Shown here: one piece after another, positions 24,196-33,596 of the stretch | How the letters are laid out: every line of letters starts with the position of its first letter | How positions within the stretch are numbered: the stretch's first letter is position 1 | Assembly (NCBI GenBank): GCA_016716835.1 | Contig: JADJUW010000002.1 | Coordinates: forward strand, 186,001-250,000 | DNA from: Myxococcales bacterium | Lineage (GTDB): Bacteria; Myxococcota_A; Polyangia; Haliangiales; Haliangiaceae | Direction of reading: 5' to 3' | Length of the DNA: 64,000 nucleotides | Program-made: the position numbers and the translations under genes | The notes under the pieces: model-generated | What the model saw: only the letters and a program-made list of their open reading frames with translations | What the model was told of the DNA's origin: nothing | Databases searched by the model: none

Positions 24196-25410
24196 ATGAA
24201 CGAAGTCACGACAACCCTTCACGATCTCTGGGGCGCCAACCCACCGGGGGCATGGTTGTTCGCCGGCGCGCTGGCGGCAGGCATCATGCTCGCAGGCGTT
24301 GTCTCGCGCGGGTGGGCGCGGCGACGCTACGCGGTGCTCGCCAAGACGCCCAAGCTCGAGCTCATGGAGATTCCGCTGCGCATTGCGGAAAAGACCTCGC
24401 TGCTATTTTTGATCGCGGTGGCCTTGTTTGTCAGCGTAAGGCCGCTCGTCTTGCCTCCTCTCGTCGGCCACGGCATTGCCAACGCCTTTACCGTGATCGG
24501 ATTTTGGCAGCTCGGCTACTGGGTCTCGACCGCCGTGGTGGCGTGGCTCTCGCTACAAAATGGCAAGGGGGCGCAAGGCGCCTTGGCGAGCAGCCTGGGC
24601 ATCTTGGGCTTTCTCTTGCGCCTGGTCATTTGGACGCTGATCTTCTTGCTTACCCTCGATAACCTTGGCGTCGACATCACCACCTTGGTCGCGGGGCTTG
24701 GCATCGGCGGCCTGGCGATTGCGTTGGCGGTGCAGAGCATCTTGGGTGATTTGTTTGCATCGTTGTCGATCGCGCTCGATCGGCCCTTCGTTGTGGGCGA
24801 TTTTATCGTGCTTGGCGACTTTTTAGGCACGGTGGAGGCCATCGGCATCAAGAGCACGCGCGTGCGCAGCCTTGGCGGCGAGCAGATCATTCTAGGCAAT
24901 TCCGATCTGCTCAATAGCCGCGTGCGCAACTACGGTCGCATGAGCGAGCGCCGCGTGCAGTTTTCGGTTGGCGTAACCTACGAGACGCCGGAAGACGTGG
25001 TGCGCAAGATTCCTGGGCTCATTCGCCAGATCATCGACGACCAGGATGGGGTGCGCTTTGATCGCGCCCATTTTGCGAAGTTTGGCGACTTCGCGCTCGA
25101 GTTTGAGACCGTCTACTACGTGCTCAGCTCGGACTACAACGTCTTCATGGACACGCAACAGGAAATCTACTTTTGCGCTCCTGACGGCGTTTGCCGGCGC
25201 GGGCATCGAGTTTGCGTATCCAACGCAAAAGCTGTGGATGGCGGGCGTGCCCGCAGCAACCAATGTATCGACGTAAGTATAAGTAGTTACTTTAAAATTG
25301 CCCGTCGACATCGGCGCGGCGCGCCGATTCAAACAACCTGGTATCTGTCAGCGCGGCCTCGATTTGGGAATTGCGCATTAACTCCCGCGAAGAGATTGGG
25401 ACGTGGATAG
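24196..25410 (+). CDS. MscS-family mechanosensitive channel, frameshifted near the 3' end
   Basis: Small-conductance mechanosensitive channel family. Several N-terminal helices precede the pore helix and the MscS beta domain (VGDFIVLGDFLGTVEAIGIKSTRVR). Up to about residue 326 the frame reads well. At TTTT (25171-25174) the frame shifts: dropping one T restores the expected C-terminal strand (ALLTAFAGAGIEFAYP) and ends at TAA 25276. As written the protein instead continues to 25410 with unrelated residues. It is either a real truncating insertion or a homopolymer sequencing error. ATG 24196 follows GGGAG. Confidence 0.8.
   Translation: MNEVTTTLHDLWGANPPGAWLFAGALAAGIMLAGVVSRGWARRRYAVLAKTPKLELMEIPLRIAEKTSLLFLIAVALFVSVRPLVLPPLVGHGIANAFTVIGFWQLGYWVSTAVVAWLSLQNGKGAQGALASSLGILGFLLRLVIWTLIFLLTLDNLGVDITTLVAGLGIGGLAIALAVQSILGDLFASLSIALDRPFVVGDFIVLGDFLGTVEAIGIKSTRVRSLGGEQIILGNSDLLNSRVRNYGRMSERRVQFSVGVTYETPEDVVRKIPGLIRQIIDDQDGVRFDRAHFAKFGDFALEFETVYYVLSSDYNVFMDTQQEIYFCAPDGVCRRGHRVCVSNAKAVDGGRARSNQCIDVSISSYFKIARRHRRGAPIQTTWYLSARPRFGNCALTPAKRLGRG
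25171..25276 (+). other. Out-of-frame C-terminal end of the MscS gene
   Basis: Read one base later than the main frame, this stretch encodes the normal MscS end, including the conserved GIEFAYPTQ-like strand, and stops at 25274-25276. It marks the site of a single extra base in TTTT at 25171-25174. Confidence 0.75.
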
Positions 25411-25442
25411 ATCGATTCCGTTGCCGGTGCGTGCATGCATAT

Positions 25443-26222
25443 ATGCCGCGCGCGCTGGTCCTTGTATCTTTCCTCGTGGCCATCGCCTGCGCCGAGGGCG
25501 GGTCCCGGGTGGCGACGCAGCCGCCACCACCGCCAACAGGCGAAATTCCCGCCAAGCTGCGGCCTACGCATCCACGGGCGCTAGCGGCTGCCGCGCGGGT
25601 CGGGCCGGTGCTGATAACCGAGCTGGAGGGTCGCGGACTACGTCTAGGTGATCCGATTTTTCTGCGCGCGCTCAAGCGCGAACGCGTGGTGGAGGTGTTT
25701 GTCAGGCAGCGCGCGACCGGGACGTTTGAGCTGTTTCGCACCTATCCGATCGCGGCCGCCTCAGGCGAGCTGGGGCCCAAGCAGGCCGAGGGCGACTGGC
25801 AGGTGCCCGAGGGGTTTTACCAAGTGGGCCGCCGCGCGATGCATCCCGGCAGCGCGTATCACCTCGCCTTTAACCTCGGTTACCCCAACGCCTACGACAG
25901 ATCGCATGGGCGCACCGGCAGCGCCATCATGATGCATGGCAATCAAGTCTCCATTGGCTGCCTCGCGATGACCGACGCAAAAATTGAGGAAATCTATACC
26001 CTCGCTGAGGCGGCGCTGCGCGGCGGGCAGGTCGCCTTTGCCGTGCACGTGTTTCCATTTCGCATGACCACGCGCGAGCTAGCGTATGCCGCGGCCGAAG
26101 AGTCGCCGTGGCACTCCTTTTGGCTTAATCTTAAAGAAGGCTACGATTGGTTCGAAACCACCAAGCGGCCGCCTCGGGCCACGGTCGTCAAAGGCGCGTA
26201 TGCCTTTGCCCCGTCGCCCTGA
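25443..26222 (+). CDS. L,D-transpeptidase (YkuD/ErfK-type) lipoprotein
   Basis: A 259-aa exported enzyme with signal peptide and lipobox AIAC (about residues 12-15). The YkuD active-site pattern is complete: His165 in IMMHGNQ and catalytic Cys173 in SIGCLAM. The family cross-links peptidoglycan or attaches proteins to it through L,D bonds. The variant resembles the YafK/ErfK branch. ATG 25443 is chosen because the signal peptide starts there; the frame is open 72 nt further upstream. Confidence 0.85.
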   Translation: MPRALVLVSFLVAIACAEGGSRVATQPPPPPTGEIPAKLRPTHPRALAAAARVGPVLITELEGRGLRLGDPIFLRALKRERVVEVFVRQRATGTFELFRTYPIAAASGELGPKQAEGDWQVPEGFYQVGRRAMHPGSAYHLAFNLGYPNAYDRSHGRTGSAIMMHGNQVSIGCLAMTDAKIEEIYTLAEAALRGGQVAFAVHVFPFRMTTRELAYAAAEESPWHSFWLNLKEGYDWFETTKRPPRATVVKGAYAFAPSP

Positions 26223-26275
26223 AATCCTCAAAACTGCCATTGTCCCGTCACTAAATTGGCGCATAGTCGTCGGCT

Positions 26276-27868
26276 ATGCGCATGCAACTGCGAACAAGCC
26301 AGGCGGCTGTACTCTTTATGATGGGCCTGCTTGGCTGCCAAGATGCGCCGCCGCCGGCGCTTGAATTTGGCGCCCAAGGCCCGCTCACCGGCGACGCGGG
26401 GCGCGGCTCGTTTTCATTTGGCGTGACCACGGCGGCCACCCAAATCGAAGACGCCAACCAAAATACCAACTGGTATGCGTGGACCGAGCCAGCACCCGGC
26501 GGGCTTGGCAAAGGAGCGTTTGTTGGCGACGCGGTCAAAGGCTATGCAATGGCGGTCGACGACGTTGCGCTGCTAGTTGAGCTCGGGGTCGATACCTATC
26601 GGCTCTCGCTCGAATGGGCGCGCATTGAGCCCGAGCGCGACGTTTACGACGAGGCGGCACTAGCGCACTACGACGAGGTAATCGACGCGCTGCTGGCGGC
26701 GCAGATTAGGCCAGTCATCACCATTCACCATTTTAGCAATCCGCTGTGGTTTGAAGATCCGCGGCTTGCGACCTGCCCAGTCAAAGATGCGCCCAAGAAC
26801 ACCGCCCAGCTTTGCGGTTGGGCGGGCGACGACGATGGCAGCGAGGCGGTGCAGGAGTTGGCCGAGTTTGCCGGCATGCTGGCCGCGCGCTACGGCGCCC
26901 GCGTCGATGCGTGGATGACCATCAACGAGCCCATTAACTATTTGGTGGCGGCCTATGGCGCCGGGGTGTTTCCGCCGGGCAAGAACTACCTGCTTAGTGA
27001 CTTTACGCGGTTTATGGCGGCGGCGCGCAACCTGCTTGCGGCGCATGTCGCGGTCTTCGACGCCATCAAGGCGGCTGACGTGGTCGATGCTGACGACGAT
27101 GGCGTTGCGGCAGCCGTGGGCCTGCCGCTCTCGGTCGCCGAGTGGACGCCGTCGCGCGACAACGAACTCAGCGACCATCCCGACGACGTAGCGGCGGCGG
27201 CGAGGGTGCAGCGCGTCTACCACTATCTGTTTGTCGATAGCCTCTTGGCGGGCCAGTTCGACAGCGACCTAGACGGCGAATTCGATGAAGACCAACCCAC
27301 GTGGCAGGGCAAGCTCGATTGGCTGGGCGTGCAGTACTACAGCCGCATCAGCGTGACCGGCAAATTGCGGTTGATTCCTGGCGTCGACGCCATGCTTTGT
27401 TTTGGCACCTTCGATTTGGGCTCGTGCCTGCCGCCACAAGATCCAACCAAGTGGATCGAGGAGATGGGCTATGAATGGTACGAGCCAGGTATCTTCAACG
27501 TGTTGACAGATTTCTCGCGGCGATGGCCCGCGCTTCCGCTGGTGGTCACCGAGTCGGGCATCGCCACCACAAGTGGCCAGCGGCGCATCGAGCATATCGT
27601 GCGGTCGCTCGAGCAAATACGCCGCGCCATCCTGGCCGGCGCCGATGTGCGCGGCTATTGGCATTGGACGCTGCTCGACAATTTTGAGTGGGCGTTCGGC
27701 TATGCGCCGCGCTTTGGCTTGTATGCGGTCGACCGCGGCGGCGCCTTTGCGCGCACCGCGACCGCCGCGGTCAGCGTGCTGCGCGAGATCGCAACGGCGC
27801 GAAAGGTGTCGGGCGCGCGGCGCCAGCAACATGGCGGCTTGGGGCCGATGACGCCCGAGCCGGAGTAA
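26276..27868 (+). CDS. Glycoside hydrolase family 1 (beta-glucosidase-like) lipoprotein
   Basis: A 530-aa lipoprotein with lipobox LLGC (about residue 21). The GH1 barrel begins FSFGVTTAATQIEDA. The acid/base is Glu218 in TINEP and the nucleophile Glu426 in VTESG. HHFSNPLWFED and YWHWTLLDNFEWAFGY are typical substrate-pocket segments. Retaining beta-glycosidase activity on the cell surface or in the periplasm is expected; sugar preference is not readable. Most bacterial GH1 enzymes are cytoplasmic, so the lipid anchor is uncommon. Confidence 0.88.
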   Translation: MRMQLRTSQAAVLFMMGLLGCQDAPPPALEFGAQGPLTGDAGRGSFSFGVTTAATQIEDANQNTNWYAWTEPAPGGLGKGAFVGDAVKGYAMAVDDVALLVELGVDTYRLSLEWARIEPERDVYDEAALAHYDEVIDALLAAQIRPVITIHHFSNPLWFEDPRLATCPVKDAPKNTAQLCGWAGDDDGSEAVQELAEFAGMLAARYGARVDAWMTINEPINYLVAAYGAGVFPPGKNYLLSDFTRFMAAARNLLAAHVAVFDAIKAADVVDADDDGVAAAVGLPLSVAEWTPSRDNELSDHPDDVAAAARVQRVYHYLFVDSLLAGQFDSDLDGEFDEDQPTWQGKLDWLGVQYYSRISVTGKLRLIPGVDAMLCFGTFDLGSCLPPQDPTKWIEEMGYEWYEPGIFNVLTDFSRRWPALPLVVTESGIATTSGQRRIEHIVRSLEQIRRAILAGADVRGYWHWTLLDNFEWAFGYAPRFGLYAVDRGGAFARTATAAVSVLREIATARKVSGARRQQHGGLGPMTPEPE

Positions 27869-27950
27869 GACGCTGCGGTCGAAGTGATAGGCAATCCGCG
27901 GGTGTTGCCGGGCTGTCACACAAGCCGTACACGTCGTGTTATCGACGACC

Positions 27951-29447
27951 ATGCTCACGGTGGCGCCAGCGGGCAGCAAGCAGGTACGAGTGGCAAGCCG
28001 TGTCGCGGTGCCCATCGCGTTTTTGCTAGCTTTGCTGCCAACCGCGAGCTGTGGCGAGCTAGATGGGCAAACCGCGCATGGCAAGTGGCTGGCTGGTGAG
28101 TTAGTGGCAAGTAATGCGCAATGGTCGATGCGGGCGCCAGAGCTGGTCGCCATGAAGTACACCAAGATGGCGCGCAGCCCGTTTCAGTTTTTTCGCGGCA
28201 CGGCGGGCCTTTACTGGCATGACGTGCTGCATTGGCAGGGGCGCACCAGGCTTGTAGTTGTTGGTGGCGCGACGTGCAAGCCTTTCACGGTCATCATGGG
28301 CGATCCGCATATCGAGAACGTCGGCACCTTTCGCACGGCTGGTGGCGACATGTTCCTTGGGTTTAACGACTTTGACCTCGCCGATGTCGGGCCCATGCAA
28401 GGCGACGTGATGCGGCTTGGCGTGGGCTGGTTTGCCGCGGGTAGCGAAATCTACGCCGGTGGCGATACCGTGGCGCTTTCACAACAAGCCGCCACCGCCG
28501 CGATCAGCGGCTATGTCGACGAGTTAGCCTCGCTCGCGGCGGACGACGCGCTCATGCAAGGTCGGCAGTGGGCTATGGGCGCAACGGAGGCCAGCGATAA
28601 ACTATTAGAGAAGGCGCGCGAAAAGGGCGATGAGCAAAGCAAGCTAGAAGACTACGCGCCGCAAGATGCCCAAGGCGCGCGCGTGCTGCAGCTCGGCGAT
28701 ATTGAAGACGTCGCCGCGGACGGCATCTGGGAAGACACGCTGCAAGGCCTTGCGCAGTCGGCGCGCGGCGATGTGCTTGCCGCCGTAAATCGATATGTGC
28801 CGGTGCAGGAAAATTCGTCGACACCGGCCAGCGCGACGCTCGATGTGGCGCGCAGGCTAGGCGCGGGCGTCGCTAGCTATCCGGCCGATCGCTATTACGT
28901 GTTGCAGCAAACGCCAGCTAGCGGCGGCGCCTACCTCTTGCTCGAAATGAAGGAAACTGGCCAGGGCGTGCCGCTCTATGGCATGGAGCTCGGCACGGCG
29001 ACCACCCCGCTACCCGGCGGCGAACGCGTCGCGCGCTATCAGGTGGCGCTTAGCGATCGCGCCGACGGCGATGCATGGCTTGGCCATGTCGAGCTGGGGG
29101 CGCTTTCGTTTCGCGTGCGCGAGCTGACGGGCTATCAACGCGGCTTTGACGTCGCCGACCTCGCCGATGACGTCTTTGAAGGCAAGCTAACGAGCGCCGA
29201 CATCAATGCCTTGGCGCAGCAACAAGGCGCGCTCTTGGCCAGGTTGCACGTGCGCGGCGCGGTGCTTCGCAACGAGGCGCTATCTCATCGCGGCGCGGCC
29301 ACGGGCTTGCATGCCTGCGTCGACAGCGCGTTTGTTACCCGCACAATGCAGGCGGCCAAGGCGTACTGGCGCATCACGCTCGCGGATTTTTCTGTCTTCG
29401 TGGCGGTGCTCGCAAACTATCCAGAATGGTTGAGATATGGCATTTAA
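27951..29447 (+). CDS. DUF2252 family lipoprotein
   Basis: A 498-aa protein of the DUF2252 family (kinase-like fold, uncharacterised). Typical segments are KMARSPFQFFRGTAGLYW, MGDPHIENVGTF and FNDFDLADVGPM; the Asp-rich motifs resemble nucleotide-binding residues of aminoglycoside-kinase folds. A signal peptide with lipobox TASC precedes it, which is unusual for this normally cytoplasmic family. The start is taken as ATG 27951; GTG 27936 is in frame. It overlaps the downstream gene by 11 nt, so the two are co-transcribed. Confidence 0.75.
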   Translation: MLTVAPAGSKQVRVASRVAVPIAFLLALLPTASCGELDGQTAHGKWLAGELVASNAQWSMRAPELVAMKYTKMARSPFQFFRGTAGLYWHDVLHWQGRTRLVVVGGATCKPFTVIMGDPHIENVGTFRTAGGDMFLGFNDFDLADVGPMQGDVMRLGVGWFAAGSEIYAGGDTVALSQQAATAAISGYVDELASLAADDALMQGRQWAMGATEASDKLLEKAREKGDEQSKLEDYAPQDAQGARVLQLGDIEDVAADGIWEDTLQGLAQSARGDVLAAVNRYVPVQENSSTPASATLDVARRLGAGVASYPADRYYVLQQTPASGGAYLLLEMKETGQGVPLYGMELGTATTPLPGGERVARYQVALSDRADGDAWLGHVELGALSFRVRELTGYQRGFDVADLADDVFEGKLTSADINALAQQQGALLARLHVRGAVLRNEALSHRGAATGLHACVDSAFVTRTMQAAKAYWRITLADFSVFVAVLANYPEWLRYGI

Positions 29448-30603
29448 ACAATTTGTCGCCTTCGTATGTGTCGCATGGGGGCTCGCCTCGCCAGGGCTGC
29501 TGTTTGCCGATGAAGCGGCTGAGGCGCCCGCGCAAGCAGCTGCCACCACGCACAAAGACGCGCCCGCGTTGCAAGTCGGCCATGGTGGCATCATCGATGC
29601 TCGCGCCGTGCGCACGAGCTTTGACGAGTCGACGGCGCCCGTGGAGGGCAGCCGGCCCATCTCATCCACGTTTGATTTGGCCAAGGCCGAGTCGTGGATT
29701 GCGCCGAGGTGGGGCGCGGCCGAAGCCGAGCTGCGGCTTGAGGCCGTGCGTTCGGGCGGCGAAGATAGCAGCCAAGGCATCGCCGAGAATTCGCTGGTGA
29801 TGCGGGTAAATCGCGCGTGGGCTGGCGCCGTTTTCGGCGAGCGCGCTGATGGGTCGGAGAGGCAAGGGCAGGTCGTGGTCGGCATCCGTGCTGGCCTCAT
29901 CGCGCATCCTTGGTACGACCAATCCGAGTTTGCGGGCAAGCATCGCGATATCGCGACGTCCGCGCCGGAACGCTATGAGCTGGCGCCGCGGTCGGATATC
30001 GGCGCCACGGCAACCGTTACGCTGTCGCGGCTCGCCGGTGCGGTGCTTTCGCTGACGGTGCTCAACGGCGAAGGGCTTGGTCAGCGCGAGCAAAATAACG
30101 CCAAGACCGCCGCTGCGAGTTTACGCCTTGATGTGGCGCATTTTGAGCTTGGCGGCGAGTCGGTACCGCTGCGCGTTTTGGTCTTGGCGCAAGAAGGTTC
30201 AAGTGGGCCGGCCGCGAGCGCCGATCACCGCCTTGGCGCATCGCTATTTACGGCCTCGCGTCACGCGCAAATCGGCGTGACCTGGATGGCCGCGGAGCAG
30301 CTCGACGCCTTGGGTATCACCAGGCCTTGGCTCGCGAGCGCGCATGCCGACGTTCGCCTTTGGCACAATGCCTCAGCCGCCGCCGGTGTTTACGCGCAAG
30401 TCGCTTCGCTGCGCGCGCGCGGCCAGCGCGTTTCGTTTGAGACAACCGCGGTCGGTTGGGTCGCGTTACCGCAGGCGGTTCGCGCCTATGCAGGCGTCCA
30501 AACGACAAACGTGAACAATGACGCTGGCCCGCTGCCTGGTGCTGCGGTGGGAAACAGTTGGTCTATCATTATAGGAGCAAGCGCGGCATGGGACGTTCGC
30601 TAA
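29437..30603 (+). CDS. Exported predicted beta-barrel protein of unknown function
   Basis: A 388-aa protein with a clear N-terminal signal peptide cut after about residue 25 (LLFADEA). The mature part has alternating hydrophobic strands rich in Gly, Ala and aromatic residues, ending with a strand in DVR, which suggests an outer-membrane barrel. No family was recognised. Its start lies inside the DUF2252 gene and its end overlaps the lamin-tail lipoprotein by 16 nt, so the three likely form one operon. Confidence 0.65.
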   Translation: MAFKQFVAFVCVAWGLASPGLLFADEAAEAPAQAAATTHKDAPALQVGHGGIIDARAVRTSFDESTAPVEGSRPISSTFDLAKAESWIAPRWGAAEAELRLEAVRSGGEDSSQGIAENSLVMRVNRAWAGAVFGERADGSERQGQVVVGIRAGLIAHPWYDQSEFAGKHRDIATSAPERYELAPRSDIGATATVTLSRLAGAVLSLTVLNGEGLGQREQNNAKTAAASLRLDVAHFELGGESVPLRVLVLAQEGSSGPAASADHRLGASLFTASRHAQIGVTWMAAEQLDALGITRPWLASAHADVRLWHNASAAAGVYAQVASLRARGQRVSFETTAVGWVALPQAVRAYAGVQTTNVNNDAGPLPGAAVGNSWSIIIGASAAWDVR

Positions 30604-31130
30604 GATATTTCCCCTTGCTGCCCGCGGCGATCACAGTGCTTGTCGCGGGGTGCAGTGGCGCGTCCGATGGCGACCTAAATCTCCCGGATGCCTCGCCCGA
30701 TGCGCCCGCGGCCCCAGCGGACGGCCCCACCGATGCGCCAATGGACCTGCCGAATATCCGCATCAATGAAGTGGCAGCCGGTGAAGCCCCTGACTGGGTA
30801 GAATTCGTCAATCTTGGCGACGTTGCCATTGAGCTCGCCGGATTGCGCATCTTAGACGCAAACGACGCGACGACCGCGGTGCCGTTGGCAGCAAGTGGCA
30901 CGCTTGAGCCAGGCACTTATCTCGCCGTAGACATCGCCAACGAAACCGTGGGGTTCAAGCTCGGTGGCGATGAAGAGTTTTGGCTCTACACCGCCGCAGG
31001 CGACGTTATTGATTCGGTTGATTGGAACGAAGGCGACGCCGCCACTGGCAAGAGCTATGCTCGCCAGCCCGATGGCACCGGCGACTTCGTCAGCCTTGAG
31101 ACGCAAACCAAGGGCGCGGCGAATCCGTAA
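30588..31130 (+). CDS. Lamin-tail-domain lipoprotein
   Basis: A 180-aa lipoprotein: signal peptide with lipobox VAGC (about residue 20), an Asp/Pro/Ala-rich linker, then a lamin-tail domain (LTD) recognised by IRINEVAAGEAPDWVEFVNLG and the following Gly/Asp-rich strands. LTDs act as binding modules on many exported bacterial proteins. ATG 30588 is preceded by GGAG. It is the third gene of the run starting at 27951. Confidence 0.78.
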   Translation: MGRSLRYFPLLPAAITVLVAGCSGASDGDLNLPDASPDAPAAPADGPTDAPMDLPNIRINEVAAGEAPDWVEFVNLGDVAIELAGLRILDANDATTAVPLAASGTLEPGTYLAVDIANETVGFKLGGDEEFWLYTAAGDVIDSVDWNEGDAATGKSYARQPDGTGDFVSLETQTKGAANP

Positions 31131-31145
31131 ATCGAGCGGAGACAC

Positions 31146-32246
31146 TCATAATAGCGGCGCCACTGGCGTAGTCATTTCGGCAGGCAGCTCTGCGGTGAGC
31201 GCGCCGAGAAACGTTACGATCGCATCGAGTTGCGTGGCGTCGAGCTCCTTGCCGAGCTGGTGCAAGGCCATCAGGCGCACGGCCTCGCGCAGCGACGAGA
31301 TCGAGCCATCGTGGAGATATGGCGCGGTCTTGGCGACGTTGCGCAGCGCCGGCACCTTGAACATGCCTTCGTCGGCGGGATTGTTGGTAACGCTGGCGCG
31401 GCCGCGATCCTTGATCGCCGGCCACGGCCTCACGCTGCCGAGCTTCTGAAACATCTGGCCACCGAGCGTGGCGCCGCTGTGGCAGGCGACGCAGCCGGCC
31501 GCAATAAACTCGCGCGCGCCGACCTTTTCATCGTCGGTTAACGCCGCGTCGTCGCCGGCGAGAAAGGCATCCCAACGCGACGGCGTCACCAGGGTGCGCT
31601 CAAAGGCGCCGATCGCGATCGCCATGTTGTCAAACGTCACCGGCTGCTTGGCGTCGGGAAACGCGGCGGCGAACAAGCCCTTATAAGCGGCCGAAGCGCG
31701 CAGGCGCTTCTCGATGACGGCCACGCTCGGCATCGCCATCTCGACTGGATTCATCACCGGCCCCTTGGCTTGGGCCTCGACGGTTGGCTCGCGGCCATCC
31801 CAAAATTGCGTGGCATGCAGATACGCGTTGTAAACCGTGGGCGAATTGCGCGTGCCGACTTGGCCCTTGTGGCCCGTGGATACCGGCTTGCCATCGACGC
31901 CATACGCATTGAGCATGTGGCATGAATTGCACGACACGTCGCGCGCAAGCGAAAGCCCGGTTTCATAGAAAAGTTGTTTGCCCAAGGCGACGGCCGCTGG
32001 CGGCTGGGGCACCGCGGTGGGCAAGGGCGCAAACATCCCGAGGCTGGCGCGATCGATGATGGGTGGACGCATCGAAACCGGGGTGGTGCCGCCCGCCGGA
32101 GGTGCCGAGGCGGAATCGCTAGGTTGCTTGTTGCACGCGCCTATTGCGGTCACGGCGACTAGGCCAGCCACGAACTGCGTGACCAGCCGCGTCGCTTGAT
32201 ACGGTGCTTGATACGGTGATGTTGTTTGCTTCGGCAAATTGTTCAT
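31146..32246 (-). CDS. Di-haem cytochrome c peroxidase (MauG/CcpA family) lipoprotein
   Basis: A 366-aa periplasmic lipoprotein with lipobox IGAC (about residue 38). It has two haem c motifs, CNSCH and CVACH, plus the family segments FWDGREPTVEAQA, GAFERTLVTPSRWD and PALRNVAKTAPYLHDG. Such enzymes reduce H2O2 with electrons from small cytochromes, or oxidise protein substrates as MauG does. It lies 3 nt downstream of a DUF2231 membrane gene, so both are co-transcribed, divergent from a membrane LuxR-type regulator. Confidence 0.88.
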   Translation of the reverse strand: MNNLPKQTTSPYQAPYQATRLVTQFVAGLVAVTAIGACNKQPSDSASAPPAGGTTPVSMRPPIIDRASLGMFAPLPTAVPQPPAAVALGKQLFYETGLSLARDVSCNSCHMLNAYGVDGKPVSTGHKGQVGTRNSPTVYNAYLHATQFWDGREPTVEAQAKGPVMNPVEMAMPSVAVIEKRLRASAAYKGLFAAAFPDAKQPVTFDNMAIAIGAFERTLVTPSRWDAFLAGDDAALTDDEKVGAREFIAAGCVACHSGATLGGQMFQKLGSVRPWPAIKDRGRASVTNNPADEGMFKVPALRNVAKTAPYLHDGSISSLREAVRLMALHQLGKELDATQLDAIVTFLGALTAELPAEMTTPVAPLL

Positions 32247-32249
32247 GGC

Positions 32250-32786
32250 TTAGTCCCTTTCGTCATCTTCGGTTTTGGCGCCGCGTGGCTCGCCGGTTGG
32301 AATGTCGCCGCCGCCTGCGCCGCCCGCGGGCGAGGCAAACACCGATGCGGCGTTGTGCTGATAAACCAAGGCGCCGCCCGCCTGGCCGGTGCGATAACCG
32401 AGCGCCAGCACCACCAGCGTGCCCAGCACGCTTACCGCGGCGGCCGCATGGCCCGCGCGATGGTTGGCGAGCAGCAACGTGCCAACCATCGCGAGTGCAA
32501 CGACGCCGCCGGCCCACACAAACTGTTCAGCCGCCTCTTCATGTGCCTCCAGCGCCGCCTCGGGCACGACTGCCTCGACGAGCTCCTCATCTTGCTCGCC
32601 ACTCTGCATGGCGACAACGCCCGAGGCGACCAGCACGCCTTGCAGCGCGAGCACCACGACCCAGGTGCGGGCGGGCCACCATTTGCGCAGCCACCCCACC
32701 CAGATACCGGCCGAAACCAGCGGCATCAGCAGGGCGAGGGCGATGGGGATGTGAACAACTTTTGGGTGAAAGAAAAGCGACTCCAT
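32250..32786 (-). CDS. DUF2231-like membrane protein
   Basis: A 178-aa inner-membrane protein with about four helices. The N-terminus ESLFFHPKVVHIPIALALL carries conserved His residues typical of DUF2231, a family often found near c-type cytochromes and suspected of haem or redox roles. An acidic Glu-rich loop (about 65-90) separates helices 2 and 3. ATG 32786 is chosen; upstream frame adds no helix. It is the first gene of an operon with the di-haem peroxidase. Confidence 0.7.
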   Translation of the reverse strand: MESLFFHPKVVHIPIALALLMPLVSAGIWVGWLRKWWPARTWVVVLALQGVLVASGVVAMQSGEQDEELVEAVVPEAALEAHEEAAEQFVWAGGVVALAMVGTLLLANHRAGHAAAAVSVLGTLVVLALGYRTGQAGGALVYQHNAASVFASPAGGAGGGDIPTGEPRGAKTEDDERD

Positions 32787-32878
32787 GGTACCAACCTTTG
32801 CGCCGAGAGGCTCACCGCCCGGTCGTGTGGAAACCTTGCCGGGCAAAGCCGTCGGTGCCTATCCGCCAAATGTGACCC

Positions 32879-33460
32879 ATGAGTAATTCCCACGAGTTGG
32901 CGCGTAGCCATCAGTCAAACGAGCGATTCCGAACTATCGCGACCTTGGTGGCATTTGCCGGGATTGCCTTGCTGACTGCGATCGATATCGCCATGGATTT
33001 GCGTTCAGGCACGGCGGTCAGCCATGTTGCTGTGGAACTCGCCATCGTCGCCGTCGGCATCGTCGGCGCCGTCGTGATGGGCCGCCGCCTGTCGATTGCG
33101 TTGCGCGACTCCGCGTATTGGCGCGAGTCGTCCGCCGCGTTGCAATCGAAGTTACAAGAAACAACCGCGGAGGCGCAAAAATGGCGCGACGAGGCGCGGC
33201 AGTTGCTGCAAGGGCTCGGCTTGGCCATTGACGCCCAGTTAGAACGGTGGGGCCTATCGCGTGCCGAAAAAGAAGTTGCGTTGCTTCTGCTCAAAGGGCT
33301 GTCGCACCACGAGATCGCGGCGGCGCGCGGCATCTCGGAGGCGACCGCACGGCAACAAGCGCGCGCCGTGTATCGCAAAGCCGACCTCGACGGCCGCCAC
33401 GATTTGGCCGCATTTTTTCTCGAAGACTTGCTCCTTCCCATGGAGACGCCACGCGCGTAA
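32879..33460 (+). CDS. Membrane-tethered LuxR-type transcription regulator
   Basis: A 193-aa protein: two transmembrane helices (about 20-38 and 48-68), a helical linker with coiled-coil character (about 80-110), and a C-terminal LuxR-type helix-turn-helix (about 125-180; LSRAEKEVALLLLKGLSHHEIA). There is no receiver or ligand domain, so signal input would come through the membrane segment. It is divergent from the DUF2231/peroxidase operon, 92 nt apart, and is the most likely controller of it (inference). Confidence 0.8.
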   Translation: MSNSHELARSHQSNERFRTIATLVAFAGIALLTAIDIAMDLRSGTAVSHVAVELAIVAVGIVGAVVMGRRLSIALRDSAYWRESSAALQSKLQETTAEAQKWRDEARQLLQGLGLAIDAQLERWGLSRAEKEVALLLLKGLSHHEIAAARGISEATARQQARAVYRKADLDGRHDLAAFFLEDLLLPMETPRA

Positions 33461-33596
33461 GTACTGGCTTCGCGTGTAGCCTAGGGCCTGCTAGCCCTGA
33501 CATATTGAGTAGCCGTTGGGACAAGAGGCTCCAGCGTTTTGTGGCGCACCACTCGGCCAAGCGCGCGAAACTTTGAGCCTTCGCGCCGGTCGACCT

